Origin: Streptomyces ficellus
GTDB lineage: Bacteria > Actinomycetota > Actinomycetes > Streptomycetales > Streptomycetaceae
Assembly (NCBI RefSeq): GCF_009739905.1
Contig: NZ_CP034279.1
Span: 3,658,001-3,722,000 of the forward strand
Direction of reading: 5' to 3'
Length of the DNA stretch: 64,000 bases
Made by a program: the position numbers and the translations under genes. The notes below the pieces were generated by a model. That model did not search any database and was not told where the DNA came from. It saw only the letters and a list, made by a program, of their open reading frames with translations. This document shows, piece after piece, positions 1 through 8,462 of the stretch. Within the stretch, counting starts at the first letter, position 1, and each line of letters starts with the position of its first letter.

Positions 1-825
1 GCCCTTGGCGCGCGGCATCACGCCGTGCATGGCCTTGGGGGCCTCCAGGCCCACCCCGTGCGACGTGCCACCGGCGACGACGACCAGCCAGCCGTCGGAC
101 GCCGCCTTCTGCTGGCGGTAGCCGAAACGGTCACCCTTGGCGACGCGCGTGACGTCCAGGACCGCGCCCCGGTACTCCGTCGCCTCGTGGTCGCCCAGCC
201 AGAGCCGCGTACCGATGCGGGCCCGGAAGCGGGTCTGGGGGAACTGCTGCTGGAGCCGGGCCTGCTCCGCCGCCTTGAGGTGGCTGACGAACATGGTGTG
301 CAGCGGAAGGCGGGCCGCGCGCAGCCGGTCCATCCAGCCGATGACCTCCTCGACGGCGTCGGTGCCGTCGGTGCGGTCCAGCGGCAGGTGCAGCGCGAAG
401 CCCTCCAGGCGCACGTCCTCTATCGCCGCGTGCAGCTGGCCGAGCTCGTGCTCGCCGATGCCGTGCCGCTTCATCGAGCTCATGCACTCGATGACGACAC
501 GGGCGCCGACGAGCGCGTGGACGCCGTCCACGGACGACACCGAGCGGATCACCCGGTCCGGCAGCGGGACGGGCTCCTCGCCCCGCCGGAACGGCGTCAG
601 GACCAGCAGGTCGCCGCCGAACCAGTCCTTGATGCGGGCCGCCTCGTACGTGGTGCCCACCGCCAGCATGTCGGCGCCGAAGCGGGACGCCTCGTCCGAC
701 AGCCGCTCGTGGCCGAAGCCGTAGCCGTTGCCTTTGCACACCGGGACGACGCCCGGGAACTGGTCGATCACGGACTTCTGGTGCGCCCGCCAGCGAGCGG
801 TGTCGACGTAGAGGGAGAGCGCCAT
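1..825 (-). CDS. Alanine-racemase-like PLP enzyme (3' end cut by window)
   Basis: The reading frame is open from an ATG at 825 to the window edge, giving 275 residues with no stop. The N-terminal half looks like the PLP-binding barrel of alanine racemases: CKGNGYGFGH holds the likely Schiff-base lysine at K31, matching the KxxxYGHG motif of Alr. Further on, KGDRFGYRQQ resembles the start of the C-terminal domain, but the usual GYADG motif is replaced by GGTSHG. This suggests a divergent racemase family rather than the housekeeping alr. It lies 120 bp downstream of femX on the same strand, so a role with D-amino acids or cell-wall precursors is plausible by context. Substrate is unknown. Confidence 0.75.
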   Translation of the reverse strand, partial: MALSLYVDTARWRAHQKSVIDQFPGVVPVCKGNGYGFGHERLSDEASRFGADMLAVGTTYEAARIKDWFGGDLLVLTPFRRGEEPVPLPDRVIRSVSSVDGVHALVGARVVIECMSSMKRHGIGEHELGQLHAAIEDVRLEGFALHLPLDRTDGTDAVEEVIGWMDRLRAARLPLHTMFVSHLKAAEQARLQQQFPQTRFRARIGTRLWLGDHEATEYRGAVLDVTRVAKGDRFGYRQQKAASDGWLVVVAGGTSHGVGLEAPKAMHGVMPRAKG

Positions 826-916
826 GGCCGGCCCGGAACCTTTCTGTGGCTGCGGTGTAGCAGAGGGATGTACGAGACCCGAGGCCCGAGCCCCGGGACG
901 GGAGACTCGGGGGGCG

Positions 917-940
917 GGACTACGGACTACGGACTACGGA
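917..940. repeat. 7-bp tandem repeat after femX
   Basis: GGACTAC occurs three times head to tail, followed by GGA. It begins 5 bp past the femX stop codon (on the minus strand). No coding role is seen. It belongs to a set of short repeats found just beyond stop codons in this window. Confidence 0.8.
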
Positions 941-945
941 AGCGT

Positions 946-2064
946 TCAGCGACGCGACATGTACATGTCGAGTGCCTTGTGCAGCAGCTTGTTCAGCGGG
1001 AAGTCCCACTCGCCGATGTACTCGACGGCCTCACCGCCGGTGCCCACCTTGAACTGGATGAGGCCGAAGAGGTGGTCCGTCTCGTCCAGGGAGTCGGAGA
1101 TGCCCCGGAGGTCGTAGACGGTCGCGCCCATGGCGTAGGCGTCGCGCAGCATGCGCCACTGCATCGCGTTCGAGGGCCGGACCTCGCGGCCGATGTTGTC
1201 CGAGGCGCCGTACGAGTACCAGACGTGCCCGCCGACCACGAGCATGGTGGCCGCCGACAGGTTCACGCCGTTGTGCCGGGCGAAGTAGAGCCGCATGCGG
1301 TTGGGGTCCTCGCTGTTGAGGACGGTCCACATCCGCTGGAAGTACGACAGCGGCCGGGGCCGGAACCGGTCGCGCACGGCCGTGATCTCGTACAGCCGCT
1401 GCCACTCGGCGAGGTCCTCGTAACCGCCCTGGACGACCTCGACACCGGCCTTCTCGGCCTTCTTGATGTTGCGGCGCCACAGCTGGTTGAAGCCCTTGAG
1501 GACGTCGTCGAGCGAACGGTTCGCCAGCGGCACCTGGAAGACGTAGCGGGGCTGGACGTCGCCGAAGCCGGCGCCGCCGTCCTCGCCCTGCTGCCAGCCC
1601 ATCTTGCGCAGCCGGTCGGACACCTCGAAGGCGCGCGGCTCGATGTGCGAGGCCTCGACGTCACGCAGCCGCTTGACGTCCGGGTCCTGGATGCCGGACT
1701 TGATCGCGGCCGAGTCCCAGCGGCGGATGACGACCGGCGGGCCCATCTTCACCGAGAAGGCGCCCTGGTTCTTCAGGTGCGCCAGCATCGGCTGGAGCCA
1801 GTCGTCCAGGTTCGGCGCGTACCAGTTGATGACCGGGCCCTCGGGGAGGTACGCGAGGTACCGCTTGATCTTCGGGAGCTGGCGGTACAGGACCAGGCCC
1901 GCGCCGACGAGCTGACCGTCCTTGTCGAACCAGCCCAGGTTCTCCGAGCGCCACTCGGTCTTCACATCAGCCCATGCGGGGACCTGGCAGTGGCTCGCCG
2001 CGGGCAGGGTCTGGATGTACGCCAGATGCTGCTCTCGGCTGATGGTCCTCAGGGTCAGGCTCAT
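946..2064 (-). CDS. femX: FemX-type peptidyltransferase for the peptidoglycan interpeptide bridge
   Basis: A 372-aa protein of the FemA/B/X (Fem/MurJ-branch aminoacyltransferase) family, which use aminoacyl-tRNA to add amino acids to the lysine or LL-DAP side chain of lipid II on the inner membrane face. Typical features are the double GNAT-like fold, the VGAGLVLYRQLPKIKRYLAY segment near residue 55 and GASDNIGREVRPSNAMQW near residue 295, which is the family's substrate-site signature. In Streptomyces FemX adds the bridge glycine, from knowledge of S. coelicolor SCO3904. The ATG at 2064 is chosen because GAGGAGCG lies 7 bp upstream; an in-frame extension upstream has no ribosome site. It is followed on the same strand by the racemase-like gene. 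Confidence 0.85.
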   Translation of the reverse strand: MSLTLRTISREQHLAYIQTLPAASHCQVPAWADVKTEWRSENLGWFDKDGQLVGAGLVLYRQLPKIKRYLAYLPEGPVINWYAPNLDDWLQPMLAHLKNQGAFSVKMGPPVVIRRWDSAAIKSGIQDPDVKRLRDVEASHIEPRAFEVSDRLRKMGWQQGEDGGAGFGDVQPRYVFQVPLANRSLDDVLKGFNQLWRRNIKKAEKAGVEVVQGGYEDLAEWQRLYEITAVRDRFRPRPLSYFQRMWTVLNSEDPNRMRLYFARHNGVNLSAATMLVVGGHVWYSYGASDNIGREVRPSNAMQWRMLRDAYAMGATVYDLRGISDSLDETDHLFGLIQFKVGTGGEAVEYIGEWDFPLNKLLHKALDMYMSRR

Positions 2065-2206
2065 GCGGGGCGCTCCTCGGCAGGTGTGTCCCCATGGGTA
2101 CAGGGGCTCCGGCTCTCGCGCGAAGCCTACTGGCACCGAGGAGCGCCCCGGCTGGCTGCATGCCGGGAGGGCCCGTACCGAGCCCCGCCGGCCGTGGCGG
2201 AAGGGC

Positions 2207-2521
2207 CTAACCGAGTACGCCGCCGAAGAGGCCGCCGTGGGCCATTCCGAGCCCCAGTCCGATCGCCGACGCCCCCATGCCGATGATCAGCACCGTGCGC
2301 TCGCGTGTCGTCTCGGAGATGTACTGGCCGTAGGCGCCGGTGACGACGCCCACCAGGCCCGCCCAGGAGCTGATCAGGTGGAGGCTGTGGAACTGGGCCG
2401 TGATGAAGGCGATCAGACCGAGCCCCAGGGTCACCGCCATCAGGGTGTCCTGCAGCGGGTGGGGCTTGCCGTCCGTGGCGAAGAGGGACGAGGTGGGGTG
2501 TCGATGGAATGCCTGGGCCAT
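2207..2521 (-). CDS. Small four-helix membrane protein, unknown function
   Basis: 104 residues starting at the ATG at 2521, preceded by AGGAGGACCTC-type sequence. After a short basic and histidine-containing N terminus there are about three hydrophobic stretches (around residues 24-45, 48-66 and 76-100) rich in Gly and Ala, the last ending GMAHGGLFGGVLG. It is a conserved neighbour of rpsF in Streptomyces as far as I recall, but no function is known to me. It is divergent from rpsF, so the two share the 2522-2792 intergenic region. A longer upstream reading to 2794 is unlikely because it would run through the rpsF promoter and leader. Confidence 0.7.
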   Translation of the reverse strand: MAQAFHRHPTSSLFATDGKPHPLQDTLMAVTLGLGLIAFITAQFHSLHLISSWAGLVGVVTGAYGQYISETTRERTVLIIGMGASAIGLGLGMAHGGLFGGVLG

Positions 2522-2792
2522 GAGGTCCTCCTGGCTGTGCCGGAAGGCGGCGCATCGTAGCGCCGCACGCACCCGATGTGTACAGATTGCGTCCCCTGGC
2601 CACAGGATTTCAACCGGAAGCCGGTGTGCGGGTACTCTGTACGGTCTGCACCGGTGTCTGCCCATGCCCTGATCGGAGTCCCTCACTCGCTGAGGGCGAA
2701 TGTCAGTGGTGGCCGATACCGTTGCGTACGCATCACGACCCTCCTGCCACGGAACGACCGTGGCCGCTGAGTCCAAAGGAGGTGGGTTCCAC
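2522..2792. other. Divergent intergenic region with rpsF promoter and leader
   Basis: 271 bp separate the small membrane gene (minus) from rpsF (plus). This stretch must carry both promoters. The right end holds the leader hairpin described separately and a near-perfect Shine-Dalgarno, AAAGGAGGTG at 2775-2784. I could not assign -35/-10 boxes with confidence. Confidence 0.5.
2746..2764 (+). promoter_or_regulatory. Leader hairpin before rpsF (candidate S6:S18 site)
   Basis: GCCACGG (2746-2752) and CCGTGGC (2758-2764) form a perfect 7-bp stem around the 5-nt loop AACGA, ending 10 nt before the rpsF Shine-Dalgarno. In many bacteria the rpsF leader carries an RNA motif with a conserved CCG that binds the S6:S18 dimer and represses the operon. 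Here rpsF and rpsR share an operon, so the position fits. Whether the loop and CCG placement match that motif is not shown. Confidence 0.4.
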
Positions 2793-3083
2793 ATGCGTCA
2801 CTACGAGGTGATGGTCATCCTCGACCCCGATCTCGAGGAGCGCGCTGTCTCCCCGCTGATCGAGAACTTCCTCTCCGTCGTCCGTGAGGGCAACGGAAAG
2901 GTCGAGAAGGTCGACACCTGGGGCCGTCGTCGTCTCGCTTACGAGATCAAGAAGAAGCCCGAGGGCATCTACTCGGTCATCGACCTGCAGGCCGAGCCTG
3001 CGGTCGTCAAGGAGCTCGACCGCCAGATGAACCTGAACGAGTCGGTCCTCCGGACCAAGGTCCTCCGTCCCGAGACCCACTGA
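2793..3083 (+). CDS. rpsF: 30S ribosomal protein S6
   Basis: 96 residues, the usual bacterial S6 length, opening [17 protein letters not shown] and containing the family core [13 protein letters not shown]6 binds 16S rRNA in the platform of the 30S subunit as a dimer with S18. The ATG at 2793 follows AAAGGAGGTG with 8-nt spacing; the longer upstream frame has no ribosome site. It is the first gene of rpsF-ssb-rpsR-rplI, all on the plus strand with gaps of 77, 61 and 17 bp, and its leader hairpin suggests autoregulation by S6:S18. Confidence 0.97.
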   Translation: MRHYEVMVILDPDLEERAVSPLIENFLSVVREGNGKVEKVDTWGRRRLAYEIKKKPEGIYSVIDLQAEPAVVKELDRQMNLNESVLRTKVLRPETH

Positions 3084-3160
3084 GCACTCTCGCTCAGAGG
3101 TCATCGGGTTTCGAGTAGCAGCAGCAAGCAGCCAGAAGCAATCCCGCCGAGAGGTTCCCC

Positions 3161-3742
3161 ATGGCAGGCGAGACCGTCATCACGGTCGTCGGCAATCTTG
3201 TCGACGACCCCGAGCTGCGCTTCACCCCGTCCGGTGCGGCGGTCGCGAAGTTCCGCGTCGCGTCCACTCCCCGTACGTTCGACCGTCAGACCAACGAGTG
3301 GAAGGACGGCGAGAGCCTGTTCCTGACCTGCTCGGTCTGGCGCCAGGCGGCGGAGAACGTCGCCGAGTCGCTCCAGCGAGGCATGCGCGTCGTCGTGCAG
3401 GGCCGGCTGAAGCAGCGGTCGTACGAGGACCGCGAGGGCGTAAAGCGCACGGTCTTCGAGCTGGACGTCGAGGAAGTCGGCCCCAGCCTCAAGAACGCCA
3501 CGGCCAAGGTCACCAAGACCACCGGCCGCGGTGGCCAGGGCGGCTACGGCGGGGGTCAGCAGGGCGGCGGCAACTGGGGCGGTGCCCCGGGTGGTGGCCA
3601 GCAGGGTGGCGGCGCTCCCGCCGACGACCCGTGGGCGACCAGCGCGCCGGCCGGCGGCCAGCAGCAGCAGGGCGGCGGGGGCGGCTGGGGCGGAAGCTCC
3701 GGCGGTTCCGGCGGCGGCTACTCGGACGAGCCTCCCTTCTGA
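3161..3742 (+). CDS. ssb: Single-stranded DNA-binding protein
   Basis: 193 residues. The OB-fold domain occupies roughly 1-110, starting [21 protein letters not shown]. It is followed by a long Gly/Gln-rich flexible linker (about 125-185) and ends in the acidic tip SDEPPF that recruits replication and repair partners. It coats ssDNA during replication, recombination and repair. The layout rpsF-ssb-rpsR-rplI is the common bacterial operon. The glycine-rich linker is typical of the main vegetative actinobacterial SSB (SsbA), whereas the sporulation paralog SsbB lacks this long tail. Confidence 0.95.
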   Translation: MAGETVITVVGNLVDDPELRFTPSGAAVAKFRVASTPRTFDRQTNEWKDGESLFLTCSVWRQAAENVAESLQRGMRVVVQGRLKQRSYEDREGVKRTVFELDVEEVGPSLKNATAKVTKTTGRGGQGGYGGGQQGGGNWGGAPGGGQQGGGAPADDPWATSAPAGGQQQQGGGGGWGGSSGGSGGGYSDEPPF

Positions 3743-3803
3743 GCCCCAGGGCTTACGGGGATCAGGCTCGTACCCCACTTCTTGATCACACAGGAGATAC
3801 ACC

Positions 3804-4040
3804 ATGGCGAAGCCGCCTGTGCGCAAGCCGAAGAAGAAGGTCTGCGCATTCTGCAAGGACAAGACCGCGTACGTGGACTACAAGGACACGAACATGCTGC
3901 GGAAGTTCATTTCCGACCGCGGCAAGATCCGTGCCCGCCGCGTCACCGGCAACTGCACGCAGCACCAGCGTGACGTCGCCACGGCCGTGAAGAACAGCCG
4001 TGAGATGGCGCTGCTGCCCTACACGTCCACCGCGCGATAA
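3804..4040 (+). CDS. rpsR: 30S ribosomal protein S18, zinc-cysteine (C+) form
   Basis: 78 residues with the S18 core [18 protein letters not shown]. It has CAFC (C14, C17), C51 and H54, so this is the C+ paralog able to bind zinc. Streptomyces usually also carries a cysteine-free S18 under Zur control elsewhere; that is family knowledge, not seen here. The start follows CAGGAG. S18 pairs with S6 in the 30S platform, and both genes share this operon. Confidence 0.96.
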   Translation: MAKPPVRKPKKKVCAFCKDKTAYVDYKDTNMLRKFISDRGKIRARRVTGNCTQHQRDVATAVKNSREMALLPYTSTAR

Positions 4041-4057
4041 GAGAGGGTGACCGAAAC

Positions 4058-4504
4058 ATGAAGATCATCCTCAAGCACGAGGTCTCCGGCCTCGGCACCG
4101 CCGGCGACGTCGTCGACGTCAAGGACGGATACGCTCGCAACTACCTGGTCCCGCGTGGTTTCGCGATCCGCTGGACCAAGGGTGGCGAGAAGGACGTGGC
4201 GCAGATCCGCCGCGCCCGCAAGATCCACGAGATCGCGACCATCGAGCAGGCCAACGAGATCAAGGCTCAGCTCGAGGGCACGAAGGTGCGTCTGGCCGTT
4301 CGCTCCGGCGACGCCGGCCGTCTCTTCGGCTCCGTGACCCCGGCCGACATCGCTTCGGCGATCAAGTCCGCCGGTGGTCCCGAGGTCGACAAGCGTCGTG
4401 TCGAGCTCGGCTCGTCGATCAAGACCCTTGGTTCGCACCAGGTCTCCGTGCGTCTGCACGCCGAGGTCGTCGCGAAGCTCGGCGTCGAGATCGTCGCTGC
4501 CTGA
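4058..4504 (+). CDS. rplI: 50S ribosomal protein L9
   Basis: 148 residues, the standard L9 length. The N-terminal domain opens [19 protein letters not shown] and carries the family signature [13 protein letters not shown] near residues 28-40. It continues through the connecting helix into the C-terminal rRNA-binding domain. L9 binds 23S rRNA near the L1 stalk base and helps keep the reading frame. It is the last gene of the rpsF operon, 17 bp after rpsR, and is followed by a strong terminator. Confidence 0.97.
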   Translation: MKIILKHEVSGLGTAGDVVDVKDGYARNYLVPRGFAIRWTKGGEKDVAQIRRARKIHEIATIEQANEIKAQLEGTKVRLAVRSGDAGRLFGSVTPADIASAIKSAGGPEVDKRRVELGSSIKTLGSHQVSVRLHAEVVAKLGVEIVAA

Positions 4505-4564
4505 GTTTCTGCGCTCAGCAGGTCGCGCAGCGATCATTGAGTGACAGGCTCATCGCGTGACACG

Positions 4565-4594
4565 GAAGGGCCGCACCTGAGGGTGCGGCCCTTC
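4565..4594 (+). terminator. Terminator of the rpsF-rplI operon
   Basis: GAAGGGCCGCACC (4565-4577) and its exact complement (4582-4594) make a 13-bp perfect stem around a TGAG loop, 60 bp after the rplI stop. There is only a short mixed tail (TGCTGT), as usual for high-GC hosts. Confidence 0.85.
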
Positions 4595-4631
4595 TGCTGT
4601 GCCTGCGCGCGCTGCGGGGACGGCCGGTCGT

Positions 4632-4645
4632 GTTTCACGTGAAAC
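4632..4645. other. parS site (ParB-binding centromere element)
   Basis: An exact copy of the 14-bp Streptomyces parS palindrome GTTTCACGTGAAAC. It lies in the gap between the convergent rplI and MATE genes. ParB nucleates on such sites around oriC for chromosome organisation and segregation into spores. Confidence 0.9.
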
Positions 4646-4727
4646 ATGACCAAGGGGGTCGTGGCACGGGGCGTGGCCCGAGAGGCCAAGGTGGTGTGGG
4701 TCGCGGCCCTGGAGGCCGTGATGAGTC

Positions 4728-4780
4728 GCGCGGGCCGTGCGGGCCGGGCGGGCCATGCGGGCCGTGCGGGCCGGGCCGCC
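4728..4780. repeat. GC-rich GCGGGCC repeat array after the MATE gene
   Basis: About seven irregular copies of a GCGGGCC(GT/AT/GG) unit run up to 9 bp from the MATE stop codon (minus strand). It is low-complexity DNA with no reading frame I would support. Confidence 0.7.
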
Positions 4781-4788
4781 GTCGCGGG

Positions 4789-6126
4789 TCAGCGGGTGGC
4801 GCCGGTGACCACCCAGCGGCCCGACCGCATGCGCAGGCCCAGGGTGAGCATCCGGACCGTCATCATCAGCCCCATCGCCCACCACAGGGCGGTCAGGCCG
4901 CCGTCCAGCAGGGGGATCAGCAGGGCGACCGGGGCGAAGACCGCGAGGGTCACCACCATCGCTCCCGCCAGGTACGGGCCGTCGCCGGCGCCCATCAGCA
5001 CCCCGTCCAGGACGAAGACCACCCCGGCGATCGGCTGCGTGAGCGCCACGACCAGCAGCGCCGGCAGGAGGGCGTTCCGCACGGTGGAGTCGCTGGTGAA
5101 GAGCGGGATGAAGAGGGGGCGGGCCAGGACGATCAGTACGCCCAGCACCAGTCCGGAGGCTATCCCCCACTCGACCATGCGGCGGCAGGCCCGTCGTGCC
5201 CCGTCGGCATCGCCCGCGCCCAGATAGCGGCCGATGATCGCCTGGCCGGCGATGGCGATGGCGTCCAGGGCGAAGGCCATCAGGCTCCAGAGGGACAGGA
5301 TGATCTGGTGGGCGGCGACATCCACGTCCCCGAGGCGAGCGGCCACCGCCGTGGCGATCATCAGGACCGCGCGCAGCGAGAGCGTGCGGACCAGGAGCGG
5401 GACGCCTGCCTGGGCGCTGGCCCGTATCCCGGCGGCGTCCGGGCGCAGGGAGGCGCCGTGGCGTCGTGCTCCCCGGACGACCACGACGAGATACGCCGCC
5501 GCCATGCCGCACTGGGCGATGACCGTGCCCCAGGCGGAGCCGGCGATGCCGAGGCCGAGGCCGTACACCAGCGCCACGTTCAGCACCGCGTTGGCGGTGA
5601 ACCCGGCGACGGCGACGTAGAGGGGGGTCTTGGTGTCCTGGAGGCCCCGGAGTACGCCGGTGGCGGCGAGCACGATGAGCATGGCCGGGATGCCGAGGCT
5701 GGACACGCGCAAGTAGGTGGTGGCGTACGGGGCGGCGGTGCCGGAGGCGCCGAAGAGGTCGACCAGCCAGGGCGCGGCGGGCAGGGTGACGACGATGACA
5801 GCCAGCCCCAGGAGCAGGGCCAGCCAGATGCCGTCCATGCCCTGCCGGATGGCGGACGGCAGGTCGCCGGCCCCGACGCGGCGGGCGACGGCCGCGGTGG
5901 TGGCGTAGGCGAGGAAGACGAAGACGCTGACGGCCGTGGCGAGCAGGGCGGCGGCGATGCCGAGACCGGCGAGCTGCGGGGTGCCGAGGTGACCCACGAC
6001 GGCGCTGTCGACCATCACGAAGAGCGGCTCGGCGACGAGCGCTCCGAAGGCCGGCACGGCGAGGGCGATGATCTCGCGGTCGTGCCGGCGGCGGTCGCTC
6101 TTCGGTCGGGCGGGGGCCTGGGTCAT
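4789..6126 (-). CDS. MATE-family multidrug/metabolite exporter
   Basis: 445 residues with about twelve hydrophobic helices in two homologous halves, as in the MATE family of Na+- or H+-driven exporters. Family-like segments are EIIALAVPAFGALVAEPLF at the first helix, SAVVGHLG shortly after it, and the matching QIILSLWSLMAF in the second half. It opens with a short basic cytoplasmic leader ending DRRRHDREI. The cargo cannot be told from sequence. It lies between rplI and dnaB, as in S. coelicolor (SCO3910 from memory), and diverges from dnaB. Confidence 0.9.
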   Translation of the reverse strand: MTQAPARPKSDRRRHDREIIALAVPAFGALVAEPLFVMVDSAVVGHLGTPQLAGLGIAAALLATAVSVFVFLAYATTAAVARRVGAGDLPSAIRQGMDGIWLALLLGLAVIVVTLPAAPWLVDLFGASGTAAPYATTYLRVSSLGIPAMLIVLAATGVLRGLQDTKTPLYVAVAGFTANAVLNVALVYGLGLGIAGSAWGTVIAQCGMAAAYLVVVVRGARRHGASLRPDAAGIRASAQAGVPLLVRTLSLRAVLMIATAVAARLGDVDVAAHQIILSLWSLMAFALDAIAIAGQAIIGRYLGAGDADGARRACRRMVEWGIASGLVLGVLIVLARPLFIPLFTSDSTVRNALLPALLVVALTQPIAGVVFVLDGVLMGAGDGPYLAGAMVVTLAVFAPVALLIPLLDGGLTALWWAMGLMMTVRMLTLGLRMRSGRWVVTGATR

Positions 6127-6548
6127 GGGGGCAATCTAATCTTCCACAGGTAAGAGATGCAAGGGCCATTGGATCCTTACCGATCGCTGAGTTGACCCTT
6201 CGGGTGTGCGCCGTTTGTTCTGATCTTGGTCCAGCGGGGAAAGTTTTTCTCCCCCACAGCCAGTGGATGGAAAAGACGCAGGTCAGAGACGCTTTGCTGG
6301 TGGGGCTATGAGTTTGTCCACACGGCTGTCCCCCGCTCCGTGCACAGGTTCTGCGGGGTTCTCCACAGCATCTGGGTCTTCACCCACAGGCCCTGTGGAT
6401 AACCAGATTGGCTGACGGTGCCCGCGGGCCTACCGTGGTCCGGCGCTCGACGCGCCAGAAGCGGAGTTGAGCCTCTCGCTTGTCAGTGTCGTGCCGTAGA
6501 AAGAATGGCACGGCGAGGTCCGCGGAGCGGACGGGAGGAGGTGGGCCG
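6127..6548. other. MATE-dnaB divergent intergenic region
   Basis: A 422-bp non-coding stretch, locally richer in A/T than the genes around it. It holds three DnaA boxes (6314-6402) and the dnaB ribosome site GGAGGAGG (6534-6541). No gene is supported here; a frame upstream of the dnaB GTG lacks a ribosome site. Confidence 0.6.
6314..6402. promoter_or_regulatory. Three DnaA boxes upstream of dnaB
   Basis: TTGTCCACA at 6314-6322 (plus), TTCTCCACA at 6359-6367 (plus) and TTATCCACA read on the minus strand at 6394-6402. All fit the Streptomyces DnaA box pattern (T/C)(T/C)(G/A/C)TCCACA. They sit 147-235 bp before the dnaB start. This suggests DnaA titration or DnaA control of helicase expression, which is inferred. 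Confidence 0.6.
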
Positions 6549-8039
6549 GTGAGCATCCCCGAGCCCTTGGACGACCCCTGGGCCGACACCGGACCCAGTG
6601 ACCGTCTGCCCGTCACGCGTCAGCGCGGGAGCGACCACCGCGGCCGGGGCATGGGCCGGGACGAACAGCACGAGCGGGGCAGCGAGAGCGGCCCCTGGGA
6701 CAGCGGCGCGGGCGGCTTCGAGCGGGTCCCCCCGCAGGACCTCGACGCCGAGCAGTCCGTGCTCGGCGGCATGCTGCTCTCCAAGGACGCCATCGCGGAC
6801 GTCGTGGAGATCATCAAGGGCCACGACTTCTACAAGCCGGCCCACGAGACCATCTACACCGCGATCCTCGACCTCTACGCCAAGGGCGAGCCGGCCGACC
6901 CGATCACCGTGGGCGCCGAACTGACCAAGCGCGGGGAGATCACCCGGGTCGGCGGGGCGTCGTACCTGCACACCCTCGTGCAGTCGGTACCCACCGCGGC
7001 GAACGCCTCGTACTACGCGGAGATCGTCCACGAGCGGGCGGTCCTGCGCCGGCTCGTCCAGGCGGGCACGAAGATCACGCAGATGGGATACGCGGCCGAC
7101 GGCGACGTCGACGAGATCGTCAACTCGGCCCAGGCGGAGATCTACGCGGTCACCGAGCAGCGCACGAGCGAGGACTACTTGCCGCTCGGCGACATCATGG
7201 AGGGCGCGCTCGACGAGATCGAGGCGATCGGCTCGCGCAGCGGCGAGATGACCGGCGTACCGACCGGCTTCACGGACTTCGACTCGCTGACGAACGGCCT
7301 GCACCCCGGCCAGATGATCGTCATCGCCGCACGTCCCGCCATGGGTAAGTCGACGCTCGCGCTGGACTTCGCCCGTGCGTGCTCGATCAAGAACAACCTG
7401 CCGAGCGTCATCTTCTCCCTGGAGATGGGCCGCAACGAGATCGCCATGCGTCTGTTGTCGGCGGAGGCGCGGGTGGCCCTGCACCACATGCGCTCCGGCA
7501 CGATGACGGACGAGGACTGGACGCGGCTCGCCCGCCGGATGCCGGACGTGTCGCAGGCCCCGCTCTACATCGACGACTCCCCGAACCTGTCGATGATGGA
7601 GATCCGCGCCAAGTGCCGCCGGCTCAAGCAGCGGAACAACCTGAAGCTGGTGGTCATCGACTACCTCCAGCTGATGCAGTCCGGCGGCTCCAAGCGGGCC
7701 GAGAGCCGGCAGCAGGAGGTCTCCGACATGTCGCGAAACCTGAAGCTGCTGGCCAAGGAGCTGGAGCTCCCCGTGATCGCGCTGTCCCAGCTGAACCGTG
7801 GCCCCGAGCAGCGCACGGACAAGAAGCCGATGGTCTCCGACCTCCGCGAATCCGGCTCCATCGAGCAGGACGCGGACATGGTCATCCTGCTGCACCGCGA
7901 GGACGCGTACGAGAAGGAGTCCCCCCGCGCGGGCGAGGCGGACCTCATCGTGGCCAAGCACCGTAACGGCCCGACAGCGACGATCACCGTGGCCTTCCAG
8001 GGCCACTACTCGCGGTTCGTCGACATGGCGCAGACCTGA
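6549..8039 (+). CDS. dnaB: Replicative DNA helicase DnaB
   Basis: 496 residues with a GTG start at 6549, chosen because GGAGGAGG lies 7 bp upstream and the protein then begins near the known SIPEPLDDPW N terminus. After a charged disordered leader of about 65 residues come the N-terminal primase-interaction domain (QDLDAEQSVLGGML), then the RecA-like ATPase with Walker A ARPAMGKST (K267) and the VVIDYLQLM Walker B strand. The DnaB-specific LSQLNRGPE motif follows. DnaB unwinds DNA at the replication fork as a hexamer. No intein is present. DnaA boxes upstream hint at replication-linked control. Confidence 0.97.
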   Translation: MSIPEPLDDPWADTGPSDRLPVTRQRGSDHRGRGMGRDEQHERGSESGPWDSGAGGFERVPPQDLDAEQSVLGGMLLSKDAIADVVEIIKGHDFYKPAHETIYTAILDLYAKGEPADPITVGAELTKRGEITRVGGASYLHTLVQSVPTAANASYYAEIVHERAVLRRLVQAGTKITQMGYAADGDVDEIVNSAQAEIYAVTEQRTSEDYLPLGDIMEGALDEIEAIGSRSGEMTGVPTGFTDFDSLTNGLHPGQMIVIAARPAMGKSTLALDFARACSIKNNLPSVIFSLEMGRNEIAMRLLSAEARVALHHMRSGTMTDEDWTRLARRMPDVSQAPLYIDDSPNLSMMEIRAKCRRLKQRNNLKLVVIDYLQLMQSGGSKRAESRQQEVSDMSRNLKLLAKELELPVIALSQLNRGPEQRTDKKPMVSDLRESGSIEQDADMVILLHREDAYEKESPRAGEADLIVAKHRNGPTATITVAFQGHYSRFVDMAQT

Positions 8040-8108
8040 TCCACGGCTTAGCAGAGTCTCACCTTCGCGTTGGGATCCCACGACCCGATGTCGGATGAAA
8101 GTCGCCTG

Positions 8109-8423
8109 ATGACCACATGGATGCGCTGCCACTGGGACGAGGGTGACACCTGGTTCTACTTCGAGGTCGACTCCGACGGCTGGGTGATCCGGCAGGTCGA
8201 ACTCGAAGGGCCTGAGCTGATCCCGGTCGCAGCTGCCTCCGTCGCCGAGGGGCAGCGGGCCCGTGACGCAGGCCGCCTCGATGAGTACGACGGCAGGTTC
8301 GGGATCACCGCCGAGTCGCCCGTCTCGGAATGGGAAGGCCACGACCCCGAACAACTCACCTTCGAGGAGTTCGAAGAAGTCTGGGGGTCTGCACGTCGCC
8401 GGATCGCGTCCCGGCCCGGCTGA
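8109..8423 (+). CDS. Conserved acidic protein, unknown function
   Basis: 104 residues from the ATG at 8109, which has GAAAG 9 bp upstream; an ATG at 8088 is an alternative start. The composition is acidic and aromatic-rich (WMRCHWDEGDTWFYFEVDSD near the N terminus), ending EEFEEVWGSARRRIASRPG. Third codon positions are strongly G/C, so it is a real gene. I do not recognise the family. It sits 69 bp after dnaB on the same strand and might be read through from it. Confidence 0.65.
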   Translation: MTTWMRCHWDEGDTWFYFEVDSDGWVIRQVELEGPELIPVAAASVAEGQRARDAGRLDEYDGRFGITAESPVSEWEGHDPEQLTFEEFEEVWGSARRRIASRPG

Positions 8424-8462
8424 CCGCTCGGCCCCGCAGAGGCTTATTGGCATCATCGCGGC

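Noticed and set aside
25..2286. A 753-codon plus-strand open frame over femX and the racemase-like gene
   Set aside because: Antisense shadow with low-complexity product; the minus-strand genes show clear domains and codon bias.
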